From positions 1 to 43,952 of the forward strand of contig JAIMAY010000023.1 of NCBI GenBank assembly GCA_023511725.1: a stretch of DNA of 43,952 bases, read 5' to 3'. Of this stretch, positions 14,918-24,525 are shown piece by piece. Under the pieces are notes generated by a model. That model made no database searches. It had not been told where the DNA came from and saw nothing but the letters and a program-made list of their open reading frames with translations. This DNA is from Alicyclobacillus sp. GTDB taxonomy: Bacteria > Bacillota > Bacilli > Alicyclobacillales > Alicyclobacillaceae. The position numbers and the translations under genes are program-made. Each line of letters starts with the position of its first letter. The stretch's first letter is position 1.

Positions 14918-17900
14918 ATGGGTGACATGCGGTTGGAGGATGCGCTCAGACAGCGGGTGCTGGTGCTGGACGGCGCCATGGGCACCATGCTACAGCAGCA
15001 GGGGCTCACAGCGGAGGACTTTGGTGGCGCGCTCTATGAGGGATGCAATGAAATCCTGTGCCTCAGTCGACCGGACGTCGTCCGGTCCATTCACGAGGCC
15101 TACCTGCGAGCCGGCGCCGACATGATTGAGACCAACACGTTCGGGGCCACGCCCGTCGTCCTCGCGGAATACGGGCTCTCCCGGCGCGCAGAGGAGATCA
15201 ACGAGGTGGCGGCGCGCCTCGCGCGCGAGGCCATAGAAGGGGTTGGGGGGCCGGATCGGTTCGTCGCGGGCGCCATGGGTCCTACCACCAAAACGCTGTC
15301 CCTGACCGGCGGCGTGACATTCGACGAACTTGTGGAGGCGTATCGCATTCAGGCGCGGGGGCTGTTGCGCGGCGGGGTGGATCTGCTCCTGCTGGAGACA
15401 GCGCAGGACATGCTCAATGTGAAGGCGGCCACCCTGGGCATTCGCGCAGCCTTCACAGACGTGGGGAAAACCGTCCCCGTTATGATCTCGGGCACCATCG
15501 AGGCGATGGGCACGACCCTGGCCGGTCAGACCGTGGATGCTTTCTATCTCGCCGTGGAGCACCTATCACCGCTGGCCGTCGGACTCAACTGTGCTACGGG
15601 CCCGGAGTTCATGCGTGATCACCTCCGACAACTTAGCGCCATCGCTCGCTGCGCCGTCAGTTGCTATCCCAACGCGGGTCTGCCGGATGAGGATGGTCAT
15701 TATCACGAAACCCCTGCGAGTTTCGCGGCCAAGGTGGCCGACTTTGTCCAGCAGGGCTGGCTCAACATCGTGGGGGGATGCTGCGGGACCACGCCCGCGC
15801 ACATCGCGGCGCTGAAGCAGGCCGTGCAGGGGTTGCCACCGCGCCCCTTGGCGGGTGACCATCCGCACGCCATCTCCGGACTCGAAGCGGTCTACCTGGA
15901 GCCGCAGACGAGGCCGCTGCTGGTTGGGGAGCGCACGAACGTCATTGGCTCGAAGAAGTTTCGCGATCTCGTCGCCGCCGGCGATTACGAGGCCGCGGCC
16001 GAGATCGGCCGGTTGCAGGCCCGTGCCGGAGCGCAGGTGATCGACGTCTGCTTGGCGGACCCGGATCGGGATGAGGCAGCGGATATGGAGGCGTTTCTGC
16101 CACATCTGCTGCGGCGGATCAAGGTGCCGGTGATGATTGACACCACCGATGCGCGCGTGGCCGAGTTGGCGCTGCGGCGGATTCAGGGGAAGGCCGTGAT
16201 CAACTCCACAAATCTCGAGGACGGCGAGCCACGACTGCTTCGATTCGGCGAGCTGGCCAAAACCTACGGTGCGGCGCTTGTCGTCGGTTGCATCGACGAA
16301 CAGGGGATGGCAGTCACCGCTCGGCGCAAGCTGGCCGTCGCGGAGCGTGCGCTGGAGCTTCTGACCACGCGCTGCGGGCTGTCCGCGCAGGACATCATCT
16401 TCGACGCACTCACCTTCCCCGTGGGCACGGGCGACGAGGCGTATATCAGCGCTGCGAAGGAGACCATCGAGGGCATACGGCTGCTCAAACAGCGTTTCCC
16501 CGAGTGTGCGACCATCCTCGGCATCAGCAATGTCTCGTTCGGTCTGCCCGCCGCGGGTCGCGAGGTCCTCAACGCAGTGTTTCTCTACCACTGCACCAAG
16601 GCAGGGCTGGATTACGCCATTGTCAACACGCAGAAGCTGGAACGGTTCGCCAACATCCCGGCGGAGGAGCGCGCGCTGTGCGAGCGACTGCTGTTCGAGA
16701 CGTCCCAGGACGCTGTGGCCGAGTTCACAGCCTATTTCCGGCAACGGCGGAAGGAGTCCGCAGCGCAGCCGCGAGCGACGCTGCCGCTGGAGGAGCGGCT
16801 GGCGCGCTATGTGGTGGAGGGCAGCAAGGAGGGCTTGTTTGCCGATCTCGATGAGGCGCTGCGACGTTATACCCCGCTCGAGATCATCAACGGTCCCCTC
16901 ATGGCTGGGATGGATGAGGTGGGGCGGCTGTTCAACAACAATGAACTGATTGTGGCCGAGGTGCTGCAGAGTGCGGAGGTGATGAAGGCCGCCGTCGCCT
17001 ATCTCGAGCCACACATGCCTCGCACCCAGGATCGGACGAAGGGAACCGTACTGCTGGCGACAGTCAAGGGCGATGTGCACGACATCGGGAAGAACCTGGT
17101 CGAGATCATCCTGTCGAACAATGGCTACCGCGTGATCAATCTGGGCATCAAGGTGCCGCCGGAGCAGTTGATTGAGGCCGTGCGCGAACACCGTCCGGAT
17201 CTGGTCGGATTGTCCGGGTTATTGGTGAAGTCGGCTCAGCAGATGGTGGTTACAGCGGAGGACCTGCGGCATGCCGGCGTTCGTATCCCGCTCATCGTGG
17301 GTGGCGCCGCGTTGACCAAGAAGTTCACGATGACGCGGATTGCCCCCGTCTACGACGGGCCCGTGGCGTACGCGAAGGATGCGATGGATGGTCTCGACAT
17401 CGCCAACCGGCTCATGGACCCCGCCAAGCGGGACGCCTACATCGAGGTGCTTGCCCGAGAGAGAGAGGCCATGGGCACCTCCGCCGCCGCGGCGGGTCCA
17501 GCGCGCCCCGGACGGGCGAGGTCCTCCGACGTGGACCGCCGCGCGCCGGTGTTCGTTCCGCCGGATTTGGAGCGGCACGTGTTGCGCAGATACCCGGTCG
17601 GCCTGGTGCGGCCCTACCTGAACATGCAGATGCTGCTCGGCAAGCACCTCGGTCTGCGCGGGAATGTGGAGAAGCGGCTGGCCGAGCGGGATCCAAAGGC
17701 GCTGGAGTTGATGGGCGTGATGGACCAACTGTTGGAGGAAGCGGCCACCACGGGACTGCTGGAGCTCCACGCGGTGTACCGGTTTTTTCCGGCCAAAGGG
17801 GACGGGGATACCCTGTGCATCCTCCATCCGGCCCGGCCCAGCGAGGTGCTCGAACGCTTCGTGTTCCCGCGCCAGCCGCAGCCGCCGCATCTGTGCCTGG

Positions 17901-18379
17901 CGGATTTTGTTCGGCCTTGGGAGAGTGAGGAGCACGACTACGTGGCGATGTTCGTGGTGACAGCTGGCCCGGGTATCCGCGAGCGTGCCGAGGCACTGAA
18001 GGCGGAGGGCGCCTATCTCAGATCGCACGCGCTGCAGGCGCTGGCGTTGGAGATGGCGGAGGCGTTCGCGGAGCGGCTGCATCACATGTTGCGCGATATC
18101 TGGGGCTTCCCGGATCCGCCGGAGATGACCATGCGCGAACGCTTTATCGCCAAGTACCAGGGCATCCGGGTGTCCTTCGGATATCCGGCCTGTCCGAATC
18201 TGGAGGACCAGGCGAAGCTGTTCGGGCTGCTCCACCCGGAGGACATCGGTGTGCGCTTGACCGACGGCTTCATGATGGATCCGGAAGCCAGCGTGAGTGC
18301 GCTCGTGTTCGCGCATCCACAGGCGCGTTACTTCAATGCAGGCGGAAATGATGATGAACCGGCCGGCGCCACCGGTTGA
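14918..18379 (+). CDS. metH: Cobalamin-dependent methionine synthase
   Basis: A 1153-residue enzyme moving the methyl group of 5-methyl-tetrahydrofolate to homocysteine via cobalamin. ATG 14918 (MGDMRLEDALRQ) is chosen because AAGGACGGG lies just upstream; GTG 14894 is also open. Four modules are visible. The homocysteine domain (1-310) has Zn-cysteines in GLNCATGP (about 225) and GGCCGTTP (about 288). The pterin domain (about 330-590) starts with GERTNVIGSKKF. The B12 domain (about 630-860) has the lower-ligand histidine in DVHDIGKN near residue 720. The AdoMet reactivation domain (about 890-1150) contains RPYLNMQML and the GYPACPNLEDQ region. All parts are present, so the enzyme should be active. 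Its stop is 14 bases before yitJ. Confidence 0.96.
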   Translation: MGDMRLEDALRQRVLVLDGAMGTMLQQQGLTAEDFGGALYEGCNEILCLSRPDVVRSIHEAYLRAGADMIETNTFGATPVVLAEYGLSRRAEEINEVAARLAREAIEGVGGPDRFVAGAMGPTTKTLSLTGGVTFDELVEAYRIQARGLLRGGVDLLLLETAQDMLNVKAATLGIRAAFTDVGKTVPVMISGTIEAMGTTLAGQTVDAFYLAVEHLSPLAVGLNCATGPEFMRDHLRQLSAIARCAVSCYPNAGLPDEDGHYHETPASFAAKVADFVQQGWLNIVGGCCGTTPAHIAALKQAVQGLPPRPLAGDHPHAISGLEAVYLEPQTRPLLVGERTNVIGSKKFRDLVAAGDYEAAAEIGRLQARAGAQVIDVCLADPDRDEAADMEAFLPHLLRRIKVPVMIDTTDARVAELALRRIQGKAVINSTNLEDGEPRLLRFGELAKTYGAALVVGCIDEQGMAVTARRKLAVAERALELLTTRCGLSAQDIIFDALTFPVGTGDEAYISAAKETIEGIRLLKQRFPECATILGISNVSFGLPAAGREVLNAVFLYHCTKAGLDYAIVNTQKLERFANIPAEERALCERLLFETSQDAVAEFTAYFRQRRKESAAQPRATLPLEERLARYVVEGSKEGLFADLDEALRRYTPLEIINGPLMAGMDEVGRLFNNNELIVAEVLQSAEVMKAAVAYLEPHMPRTQDRTKGTVLLATVKGDVHDIGKNLVEIILSNNGYRVINLGIKVPPEQLIEAVREHRPDLVGLSGLLVKSAQQMVVTAEDLRHAGVRIPLIVGGAALTKKFTMTRIAPVYDGPVAYAKDAMDGLDIANRLMDPAKRDAYIEVLAREREAMGTSAAAAGPARPGRARSSDVDRRAPVFVPPDLERHVLRRYPVGLVRPYLNMQMLLGKHLGLRGNVEKRLAERDPKALELMGVMDQLLEEAATTGLLELHAVYRFFPAKGDGDTLCILHPARPSEVLERFVFPRQPQPPHLCLADFVRPWESEEHDYVAMFVVTAGPGIRERAEALKAEGAYLRSHALQALALEMAEAFAERLHHMLRDIWGFPDPPEMTMRERFIAKYQGIRVSFGYPACPNLEDQAKLFGLLHPEDIGVRLTDGFMMDPEASVSALVFAHPQARYFNAGGNDDEPAGATG

Positions 18380-18393
18380 TGGGGGAGGGCAAC

Positions 18394-20301
18394 ATGCCGC
18401 AGCATGACTTTCTACGTCGTCTGAGACATGGCGAGGTTGTGTTGGGAGACGGTGCGATGGCCACGCTGCTGCATCAGAGCGGCGTGACGGCGCGCACGTG
18501 CCTGGAGGCGCTGTGCCTGGATCAACCGGCGTGGGTGGGTCGTGTCCATCGAGCCTACGTCGCTGCCGGCGCGGAGCTCATCCAGACCCATACCTTTGGC
18601 GCGCACCGACTCGCGCTGGAGCGGTTTGGGGAGGCCGCGCGCACGGAGGACATCAACCGGGCCGCTGTGGCGGTGGCGCGCGCCGCGGCGGGGGACGCGG
18701 CATGGGTGTTTGGCACTGTCGGACCCGTTCGTGACCAGGCCGCCCCGCGGTCGGAGGCGTTGACGGCGGAGGAGATTTCCGAGGTTGCGGCCGAGCAGAT
18801 CCGCGTGCTGGTGAGCGAGGGGGTCGACGGCCTCATTCTCGAGACGTTCGCTGATCTCGAAGAGATGCTGGTCGTGCTGCGGGTGGCCCGTTCCATCACG
18901 CCGCTTCCCATCATCGCCAATCTGTCACCCTTGGTCGTCGGTGTGACGCGAGACGGCATCCCGGTGGCCGACGCCTTCCAGGCATTGCGGGACGAGGGTG
19001 CAGAGGTGACGGGGTTGAACTGCCGTCTCGGGCCCGCAGGCATCCTGCGCAGCTTCGAACGTCTGCCGCAACCGTGGCCAGCGCCCCTTGCGGCGGTGCC
19101 CAACGCCGGCTTGCTCCAGATGCAGGAGGGGGACGTCGGCTTCACCGGCAGCGCCGACTACTTCGCCGATGTGATGATGCAGTTGGTGGCGCTCGGAGCC
19201 CGGTTCATCGGTGGCTGTTGCGGGACCACGCCGGCGTACATCGCTTGCTTGCGAGAGCGGTTGGCACAGTCCCCAACCGCGGGGCCCGGATTCGACCTGC
19301 AGGCGCACCGTGCGCGTCCGGCGGTGCGCCTTGGCGAGACGCCCGTGCATCCGCGGGAGCAGCTGGTGGATGTCGATTCGCCTCTGCCCTCCACTCGCAC
19401 GCTGCCGGAACGCGTTCGCGAGGAAGTCACGGTGCTGGTTGAACTGGATCCGCCGAGGACCCTGGATGTACGCCGATTCTTCGAAGGTGCCGCGGCTCTC
19501 AAGGAGGCGGGGGCCGATTACCTCACCCTGGCGGATAACTCGCTGGCATCCGTTCGGGTCAGCAATATGGCGCTTGCGGCACAACTGGCTCGCCTCGGCA
19601 TCGAGACGATTGTCCACGTGACGTGCCGGGATCGAAACCTGATTGGGCAGCAGTCGCATTTGATGGGTCTGCATGTCCTCGGGATTCGTCACGTGCTGTT
19701 GGTCACGGGTGATCCCAGCCGGTTCGGCGAACTGCCGGGTGCCACGCCTGTCTACGACACGTCGTCGATGGAACTGACGCGCATGGTAAAGCGCCTCAAC
19801 GAAGGCATCGCCTTCTCCGGCCAGCCCATGCGTGAGCCGGCGCAGTTTGTGGTGGGCACGGCGTTCAATCCGCATGTGGCGCAGTTTGACAAGGCGCTGG
19901 AGCGATTGCGGCGAAAGGTCGAGGCCGGCGCGGATTTTGTCATGACGCAGCCGGTGTTTGATCCTCAGTTGATGGAGCGGATCGCGCGCGCCGCCGAGAC
20001 GGTGGGCGTGCCCGTGTTCATCGGCATCATGCCGCTCGTGAGCGCGCGCAACGCGTGGTTTCTGCATCACGAGGTGCCCGGCATTCGCATCCCTGAACCC
20101 ATCCTGGCGAGGATGGCCGAGGCGCCGTCCGAACAGGCTGCGGAGGAGGGACTGCGCATCGCCACCGAATTGGTGGACCACGCCCTCACCCTGTTTCGGG
20201 GCATCTATCTGATCACGCCGTTTCTGCGTTATCGGCTGACCGCCGCGCTGGCGCGTTATGTTCGCGATCACGCCCGTCGCGCAACGCCGGAAACGGCATG
20301 A
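18394..20301 (+). CDS. yitJ: Bifunctional homocysteine S-methyltransferase / methylenetetrahydrofolate reductase
   Basis: A 635-residue fusion. ATG 18394 follows GGGGGAGGG; the in-frame ATG 18376 overlaps the metH stop and is less likely. Residues 1-300 form a homocysteine-binding barrel with GDGAMATLL at the start and Zn-cysteines in GLNCRLGP (about 207) and GGCCGTTP (about 272). Residues 340-630 form an FAD-binding MTHFR barrel (VLVELDPPR..., LLVTGDP, FVMTQPVFDP, GIMPLVSARNA). It supplies 5-methyl-tetrahydrofolate to MetH next door, under the same SAM riboswitch. B. subtilis YitJ has the same fusion. Confidence 0.93.
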   Translation: MPQHDFLRRLRHGEVVLGDGAMATLLHQSGVTARTCLEALCLDQPAWVGRVHRAYVAAGAELIQTHTFGAHRLALERFGEAARTEDINRAAVAVARAAAGDAAWVFGTVGPVRDQAAPRSEALTAEEISEVAAEQIRVLVSEGVDGLILETFADLEEMLVVLRVARSITPLPIIANLSPLVVGVTRDGIPVADAFQALRDEGAEVTGLNCRLGPAGILRSFERLPQPWPAPLAAVPNAGLLQMQEGDVGFTGSADYFADVMMQLVALGARFIGGCCGTTPAYIACLRERLAQSPTAGPGFDLQAHRARPAVRLGETPVHPREQLVDVDSPLPSTRTLPERVREEVTVLVELDPPRTLDVRRFFEGAAALKEAGADYLTLADNSLASVRVSNMALAAQLARLGIETIVHVTCRDRNLIGQQSHLMGLHVLGIRHVLLVTGDPSRFGELPGATPVYDTSSMELTRMVKRLNEGIAFSGQPMREPAQFVVGTAFNPHVAQFDKALERLRRKVEAGADFVMTQPVFDPQLMERIARAAETVGVPVFIGIMPLVSARNAWFLHHEVPGIRIPEPILARMAEAPSEQAAEEGLRIATELVDHALTLFRGIYLITPFLRYRLTAALARYVRDHARRATPETA

Positions 20302-20373
20302 ATGGATCATCCCGCCGCGCCGCCGTTGTGATAGAGTGAAGAGAGAAACCCCGCCGGGAGGGGTGATGCGGGC

Positions 20374-21417
20374 ATGACCCAGATACACACCGCGCAGGAG
20401 AGCGCTCGTGGACCGCGTGACCGCATGGGCCGAGCGCTGCGAGACCTGCGCATCTCCGTCACAGATCGGTGCAATTTTCGCTGCCGTTACTGCATGCCAC
20501 GCGAGGTCTTCGGCCCGGACTTTGCTTTTCTTCCGCACGAGGCCCTGTTGACATTCGAGGAGATCACCACCCTGGCGCGCATCTTCGTCACTCTCGGCGT
20601 GCGAAAACTCCGCCTGACGGGCGGAGAACCGCTGTTGCGCCGCGACCTCGAGCAGTTGGTGCGGATGCTGGCCGCGATTCCCGGGGTGGAAGAGATTGCG
20701 CTGACGACGAACGGTTCCCTGCTCACGCCGGCGAAGGCAAAGGCGCTGCGTGAGGCGGGACTGACCCGCGTGACGGTCAGTCTGGACAGTCTGGACGATG
20801 ACGTCTTCATGCGCATGAACGATGTACACTTTCCCGTGCAGCGGGTGCTCGCAGCCATCGATGCCGCGGCGGCGGCCGGACTCACACCTGTGAAGGTCAA
20901 CATGGTGGTCAAGCGAGGGATGAATGATCACTGTGTGCTCGACATGGCCCGTCACTTTCGAGGGAGTGGGCACATTCTCCGGTTCATCGAGTATATGGAC
21001 GTCGGAACCAGCAATGGCTGGCGTATGGAGGATGTGGTGCCCGCTGCTGAGATCCTGGAGCAGATCCATCGCGTGTGGCCGCTGGAGGCCGTACCGCCCC
21101 GTTATCCCGGCGAGGTGGCGACCCGTTATCGCTACGCGGATGGGGCGGGGGAGATTGGCGTGATTGCCTCCGTGACACGGCCGTTCTGCGGTGGGTGCAC
21201 GCGTGCCAGGCTGTCGTCGGACGGGCAACTGTACCTGTGCCTGTTTGCGGCGAAGGGATATGATCTGCGCAGTCTGCTGCGCGCGGGCGCCGCCGAAGAC
21301 GAGATCCGAACCCGGGTTCGCGAGATCTGGGAAGGGCGTACCGACCGTTATTCGGAGATTCGAACGGCCGCGACGCGCGGCCTGCCCAAGGTGGAGATGT
21401 CCCGAATTGGGGGCTGA
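20374..21417 (+). CDS. moaA: GTP 3',8-cyclase MoaA
   Basis: A 347-residue radical SAM enzyme that, with MoaC, turns GTP into cyclic pyranopterin monophosphate, the first step of molybdopterin synthesis. ATG 20374 has GGGAGGGGTG upstream. Seen: the SAM-cluster motif CNFRCRYC (Cys33, 37, 40), [11 protein letters not shown], the second-cluster cysteines in [18 protein letters not shown] (about 271, 274, 288) and the C-terminal Gly-Gly needed for activity. It lies upstream of a molybdenum hydroxylase gene set, separated by a promoter, and probably supplies its cofactor. MoaC and other pathway genes are not in the window. Confidence 0.96.
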   Translation: MTQIHTAQESARGPRDRMGRALRDLRISVTDRCNFRCRYCMPREVFGPDFAFLPHEALLTFEEITTLARIFVTLGVRKLRLTGGEPLLRRDLEQLVRMLAAIPGVEEIALTTNGSLLTPAKAKALREAGLTRVTVSLDSLDDDVFMRMNDVHFPVQRVLAAIDAAAAAGLTPVKVNMVVKRGMNDHCVLDMARHFRGSGHILRFIEYMDVGTSNGWRMEDVVPAAEILEQIHRVWPLEAVPPRYPGEVATRYRYADGAGEIGVIASVTRPFCGGCTRARLSSDGQLYLCLFAAKGYDLRSLLRAGAAEDEIRTRVREIWEGRTDRYSEIRTAATRGLPKVEMSRIGG

Positions 21418-21441
21418 GGGAGGGCCTCTACGCCCCTTGTG

Positions 21442-21470
21442 TTGCCAAGGATTCAGAATACACGTATCAT
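21442..21470 (+). promoter_or_regulatory. Promoter of the cox/xdh operon
   Basis: TTGCCA (21442-21447), 17 bases, TATCAT (21465-21470). The predicted start near 21477 leaves a leader of about 164 bases before coxS. Confidence 0.6.
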
Positions 21471-21473
21471 TGT

Positions 21474-21640
21474 GTCTGAGGTCGACTGTCCACGCAGACT
21501 TTTTCAGGTGTCGGGCCTCTGAGAAATCGCTATCATCCCCGGGGGAGGTGACGACTGGCACAGTTCACGGCAGAGTCGCGAGAGTCGCCATCGACGCTGA
21601 AGCATCGCACGCCATGATGCAAAGGTGGAGGTGCTGAATT
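21474..21640 (+). other. Long untranslated leader of the cox/xdh operon
   Basis: About 165 bases without an open frame. It starts with a weak hairpin (GTCTG 21474-21478 with CAGAC 21495-21499) followed by TTTTT (21500-21504), which looks like a weak terminator for moaA or an attenuator, and continues with GC-rich pairing segments (CCCCGGGG near 21540). It does not match a riboswitch class I can name; I could not fit it to the Moco motif. GGAGGTG at 21627-21633 is the coxS ribosome site. Confidence 0.35.
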
Positions 21641-22180
21641 TTGGAAGCCACACGCATGACGGTGACAGTAAGGGTCAACGGACGAGAGTACACCCGAGCG
21701 GTGGAGCCGAGACTGCTGCTGGTTCACTTTCTGCGGGATGAGCTCGGGCTGACCGGAACGCACATCGGCTGCGACACCAGCCAATGCGGTGCCTGCACGG
21801 TGCTGCTGAACGGCGAGGCGGTCAAGTCCTGCACGGTGTTGGCGGTTCAGGCGGACGGGGCGGAGGTCACGACGATTGAGGGTCTCGGGGATTTGTCCCA
21901 CCTGCATCCGGTCCAAGAGGGATTCTGGGAGAAACACGGGCTGCAGTGTGGTTTTTGCACGCCCGGGGTGATCATGACGGCGGCCGGGATGTTGGCGCAG
22001 AACCCCAATCCCACCGAGGAGGAGATCCGCGAGGGATTGGAGGGCGTGATCTGCCGCTGCACCGGATACCAGAACATTGTGCGCGCCGTGCAGTATGCGG
22101 CGGAGAAGATGAAAGGTGCGGGCGCGGAGACTGAGGTCGCGGCTGCCGGCGCGGATGCCAGCGCGGGAGGGGATGCCTGA
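21641..22180 (+). CDS. coxS: [2Fe-2S] small subunit of a molybdenum hydroxylase
   Basis: A 179-residue protein carrying two [2Fe-2S] clusters that pass electrons from the molybdenum site to FAD. TTG 21641 is chosen because GGAGGTG stands 7 bases upstream; ATG 21656 is the alternative. The plant-ferredoxin-type cluster uses Cys44, 49, 52 and 64 ([12 protein letters not shown]...C). The second cluster uses Cys103, 106, 138 and 140 (CGFCTPG...CRCTGYQNI). The C-terminal tail of about 25 residues is Ala-rich. The stop overlaps the coxL start (TGATG). Confidence 0.95.
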   Translation: MEATRMTVTVRVNGREYTRAVEPRLLLVHFLRDELGLTGTHIGCDTSQCGACTVLLNGEAVKSCTVLAVQADGAEVTTIEGLGDLSHLHPVQEGFWEKHGLQCGFCTPGVIMTAAGMLAQNPNPTEEEIREGLEGVICRCTGYQNIVRAVQYAAEKMKGAGAETEVAAAGADASAGGDA

Positions 22181-24525
22181 TGGCCACGGTGTTCGGCAAG
22201 GCGGTGAAACGCCGAGAAGATCCGCGTCTCATCACAGGTCACGGCCAGTACACGGATGACGTGCGGTTGCCGGGGCTTTTGTATGCGGCCATTCTCCGGA
22301 GCCCGCATGCGCATGCGCGCATCCGCAAAATCGATACGTCGCAGGCATTGCGGCATCCCGGGGTCGTCGCGGTGTTCACCGGGCAGGACATCCAGGGCAA
22401 GATGGGCACCATCCCGACCGCGTGGTTGCCGCCGGATTCGGGGATTGTCACGCCCCCTCACCACGCGCTGGCGGTGGACAGGGTCCGGTACGTGGGCGAT
22501 GGCGTCGCCATGGTCATCGCCGAGGACAGGTACACGGCCCGGGACGCGCTGGATCTCATCCAGGTCGAGTACGAGGTCCTGCCCGCCGTCGTCGACCAGG
22601 AGGCCGCGATGCAGGAAGGCGCACCGCAGTTGCATGACGAGGCGCCGGGGAACGTGGCGTTCCATTGGAAGGTGGGCAATTTCGATCCGAGCGCGGTCCA
22701 GGATGCCGATGTGGTGATCCGGCAGCGTTTCCGCCAGCAGCGACTGGTGCCCAACCCGATGGAGCCGCGGAGTGCCGTTGCGGATTACAACCCCGCCACG
22801 GGTGAGATGACGATGTGGCTGACATCGCAGAACCCGCACATCCATCGCTTCCTGCTCAGTGGCATCCTCGGGATTCCGGAGCATAAACTTCGCATCATTG
22901 CGACCGATGTGGGCGGCGGCTTCGGCTCCAAGATCCCGTGCTACCCGGATGAGGCGCTGGTCGGCTTCGCCGCGAAAACGCTCGGTCGTCCGGTGAAGTG
23001 GACGGAAGATCGCCGCGAGCACTTTATGGCGACCACCCATGGTCGCGACCATTACGACGACGTTGAGTTGTACGGCAAAAAGGATGGCACCATCCTGGCG
23101 ATCCGGGTGCGCGCGACGGCCAACATGGGCGCGTACCTGTCCACGGCGGCGCCGGGTGTGCCAACCATTCTGTTCGGCCTCATCATCTCCGGGCCCTATC
23201 AGATTCCGTACGCCGAGGCGGATGTGTACGGGGTGTTCACCAACACCACGCCAACGGACGCGTACCGCGGGGCGGGCCGACCCGAAGCCACCTACCTGCT
23301 GGAGCGGATGGTCGACCTGTTCGCGCGCGAGATTGGCATGGACCCGGTGGAGGTCCGCCGCAAGAACCTGGTGCGGGCGGAACAGTTCCCGTACAACAAC
23401 CCGATGGGATTGACCTATGACAGCGGCGATTACCACGGAGCGCTTCACAAGGCGCTTGAGATGGCGGGTTACGCGGAGTTCCGCCGGCAACAGGAAGAGG
23501 CTCGTCGCGCCGGCCGGTTGGTGGGCGTCGGGGTGACCACCTACGTGGAGATCTGCGGCCTGGGTCCGTCACAGGTCGCGGGTGCCGTCGGGTTCCAGGG
23601 CGGCTTGTGGGAGAGTGCGCAGGTGCGCATCCATCCCACCGGCAAGGTCACGGTGTTCACCGGGTCGTCGCCGCACGGTCAGGGCGAGGAAACCACCTTC
23701 GCGCAGATTGTGGCGGATCGTCTGCACATTCCCGTCGAAGACGTGGAGATTGTGCATGGTGACACGGCCCGCATCAGCATGGGCTGGGGCACTTACGGTT
23801 CGCGCAGCACACCGGTCGGCGGCAGCGCCATCGCACTGGCGACGGAGCGCGTGATCGAGAAGGCGAAGAAAATCGCCGCTCATATGCTGGAGGTCGGTGA
23901 GGCCGATGTGGAATTTGAGGAAGGTCAGTTCCGCGTCAAGGGCGCGCCGTCCCGCCAGGTGAGCTTGGGCGATGTGACGCTCCAGGCGTATCTGGCATGG
24001 AACCTGCCACCGGGCGTCGAACCGGCACTGGAAGGCCAGGCATTCTATGATCCAAGCAACTTCACCTACTCCTTTGGCACGCACATCTGCCAGGTGGAGG
24101 TGGACCGCGATACAGGCGAGGTGAAGATCCTGCGCTATATCGCGGTGGATGACTGCGGGCGTGTGATCAATCCGATGATCGCCGAGGGGCAGGTGCATGG
24201 CGGCATCGTGCAGGGCATCGGCCAGGCGCTGTGGGAAGGTGCGCACTACGACGAGCAGGGCCAGCTCGTCACCGGCACGTTTATGGATTACGCGATGCCG
24301 CGGGCGCACTTCTTCCCGACGTTTGAAACAGCCTTCCAGGAAACGCCATCTCCCCACAACCCGCTCGGCGTCAAGGGAATCGGCGAAACCGGAACCATCG
24401 CCTCGACACCGACGGTGGTCAACGCTGTACTGGATGCGCTCAGCCCGTACGGCGTGCGGGACATCGAAATGCCGCTGACGCCGGAGCGCGTGTGGCGCGC
24501 TATGAAAGGAGCGCAGGAAGCATGA
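22180..24525 (+). CDS. coxL: Molybdopterin large subunit, form II CoxL/xanthine-dehydrogenase type
   Basis: A 781-residue molybdenum-cofactor subunit. ATG 22180 overlaps the coxS stop. Seen: VGGGFGSK, AYRGAGRPEATYLLERMVD (about residues 361-380) and the catalytic glutamate in KGIGETG near 735. The AYRGAGR loop is that of form II proteins; true aerobic CO dehydrogenases (form I) have AYRCSFR. So this is a hydroxylase of the xanthine/aldehyde/nicotinate type, and CO oxidation is not supported. The substrate cannot be deduced. Use of the coxL symbol refers to the family only. Confidence 0.9.
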   Translation: MATVFGKAVKRREDPRLITGHGQYTDDVRLPGLLYAAILRSPHAHARIRKIDTSQALRHPGVVAVFTGQDIQGKMGTIPTAWLPPDSGIVTPPHHALAVDRVRYVGDGVAMVIAEDRYTARDALDLIQVEYEVLPAVVDQEAAMQEGAPQLHDEAPGNVAFHWKVGNFDPSAVQDADVVIRQRFRQQRLVPNPMEPRSAVADYNPATGEMTMWLTSQNPHIHRFLLSGILGIPEHKLRIIATDVGGGFGSKIPCYPDEALVGFAAKTLGRPVKWTEDRREHFMATTHGRDHYDDVELYGKKDGTILAIRVRATANMGAYLSTAAPGVPTILFGLIISGPYQIPYAEADVYGVFTNTTPTDAYRGAGRPEATYLLERMVDLFAREIGMDPVEVRRKNLVRAEQFPYNNPMGLTYDSGDYHGALHKALEMAGYAEFRRQQEEARRAGRLVGVGVTTYVEICGLGPSQVAGAVGFQGGLWESAQVRIHPTGKVTVFTGSSPHGQGEETTFAQIVADRLHIPVEDVEIVHGDTARISMGWGTYGSRSTPVGGSAIALATERVIEKAKKIAAHMLEVGEADVEFEEGQFRVKGAPSRQVSLGDVTLQAYLAWNLPPGVEPALEGQAFYDPSNFTYSFGTHICQVEVDRDTGEVKILRYIAVDDCGRVINPMIAEGQVHGGIVQGIGQALWEGAHYDEQGQLVTGTFMDYAMPRAHFFPTFETAFQETPSPHNPLGVKGIGETGTIASTPTVVNAVLDALSPYGVRDIEMPLTPERVWRAMKGAQEA

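Noticed and set aside
15566-17191. 541-codon leftward frame opposite metH
   Set aside because: Antisense artefact of high-GC coding; MetH motifs on the other strand are unambiguous.
18925-21561. Very long leftward open frame (878 codons) opposite yitJ and moaA
   Set aside because: It is the antisense shadow of two clear GC-rich genes, rich in Arg, His and Gln, with no family motif or ribosome site.
21474-21640. Molybdenum-cofactor riboswitch before coxS
   Set aside because: I could not match its core by eye; left as an unassigned leader.
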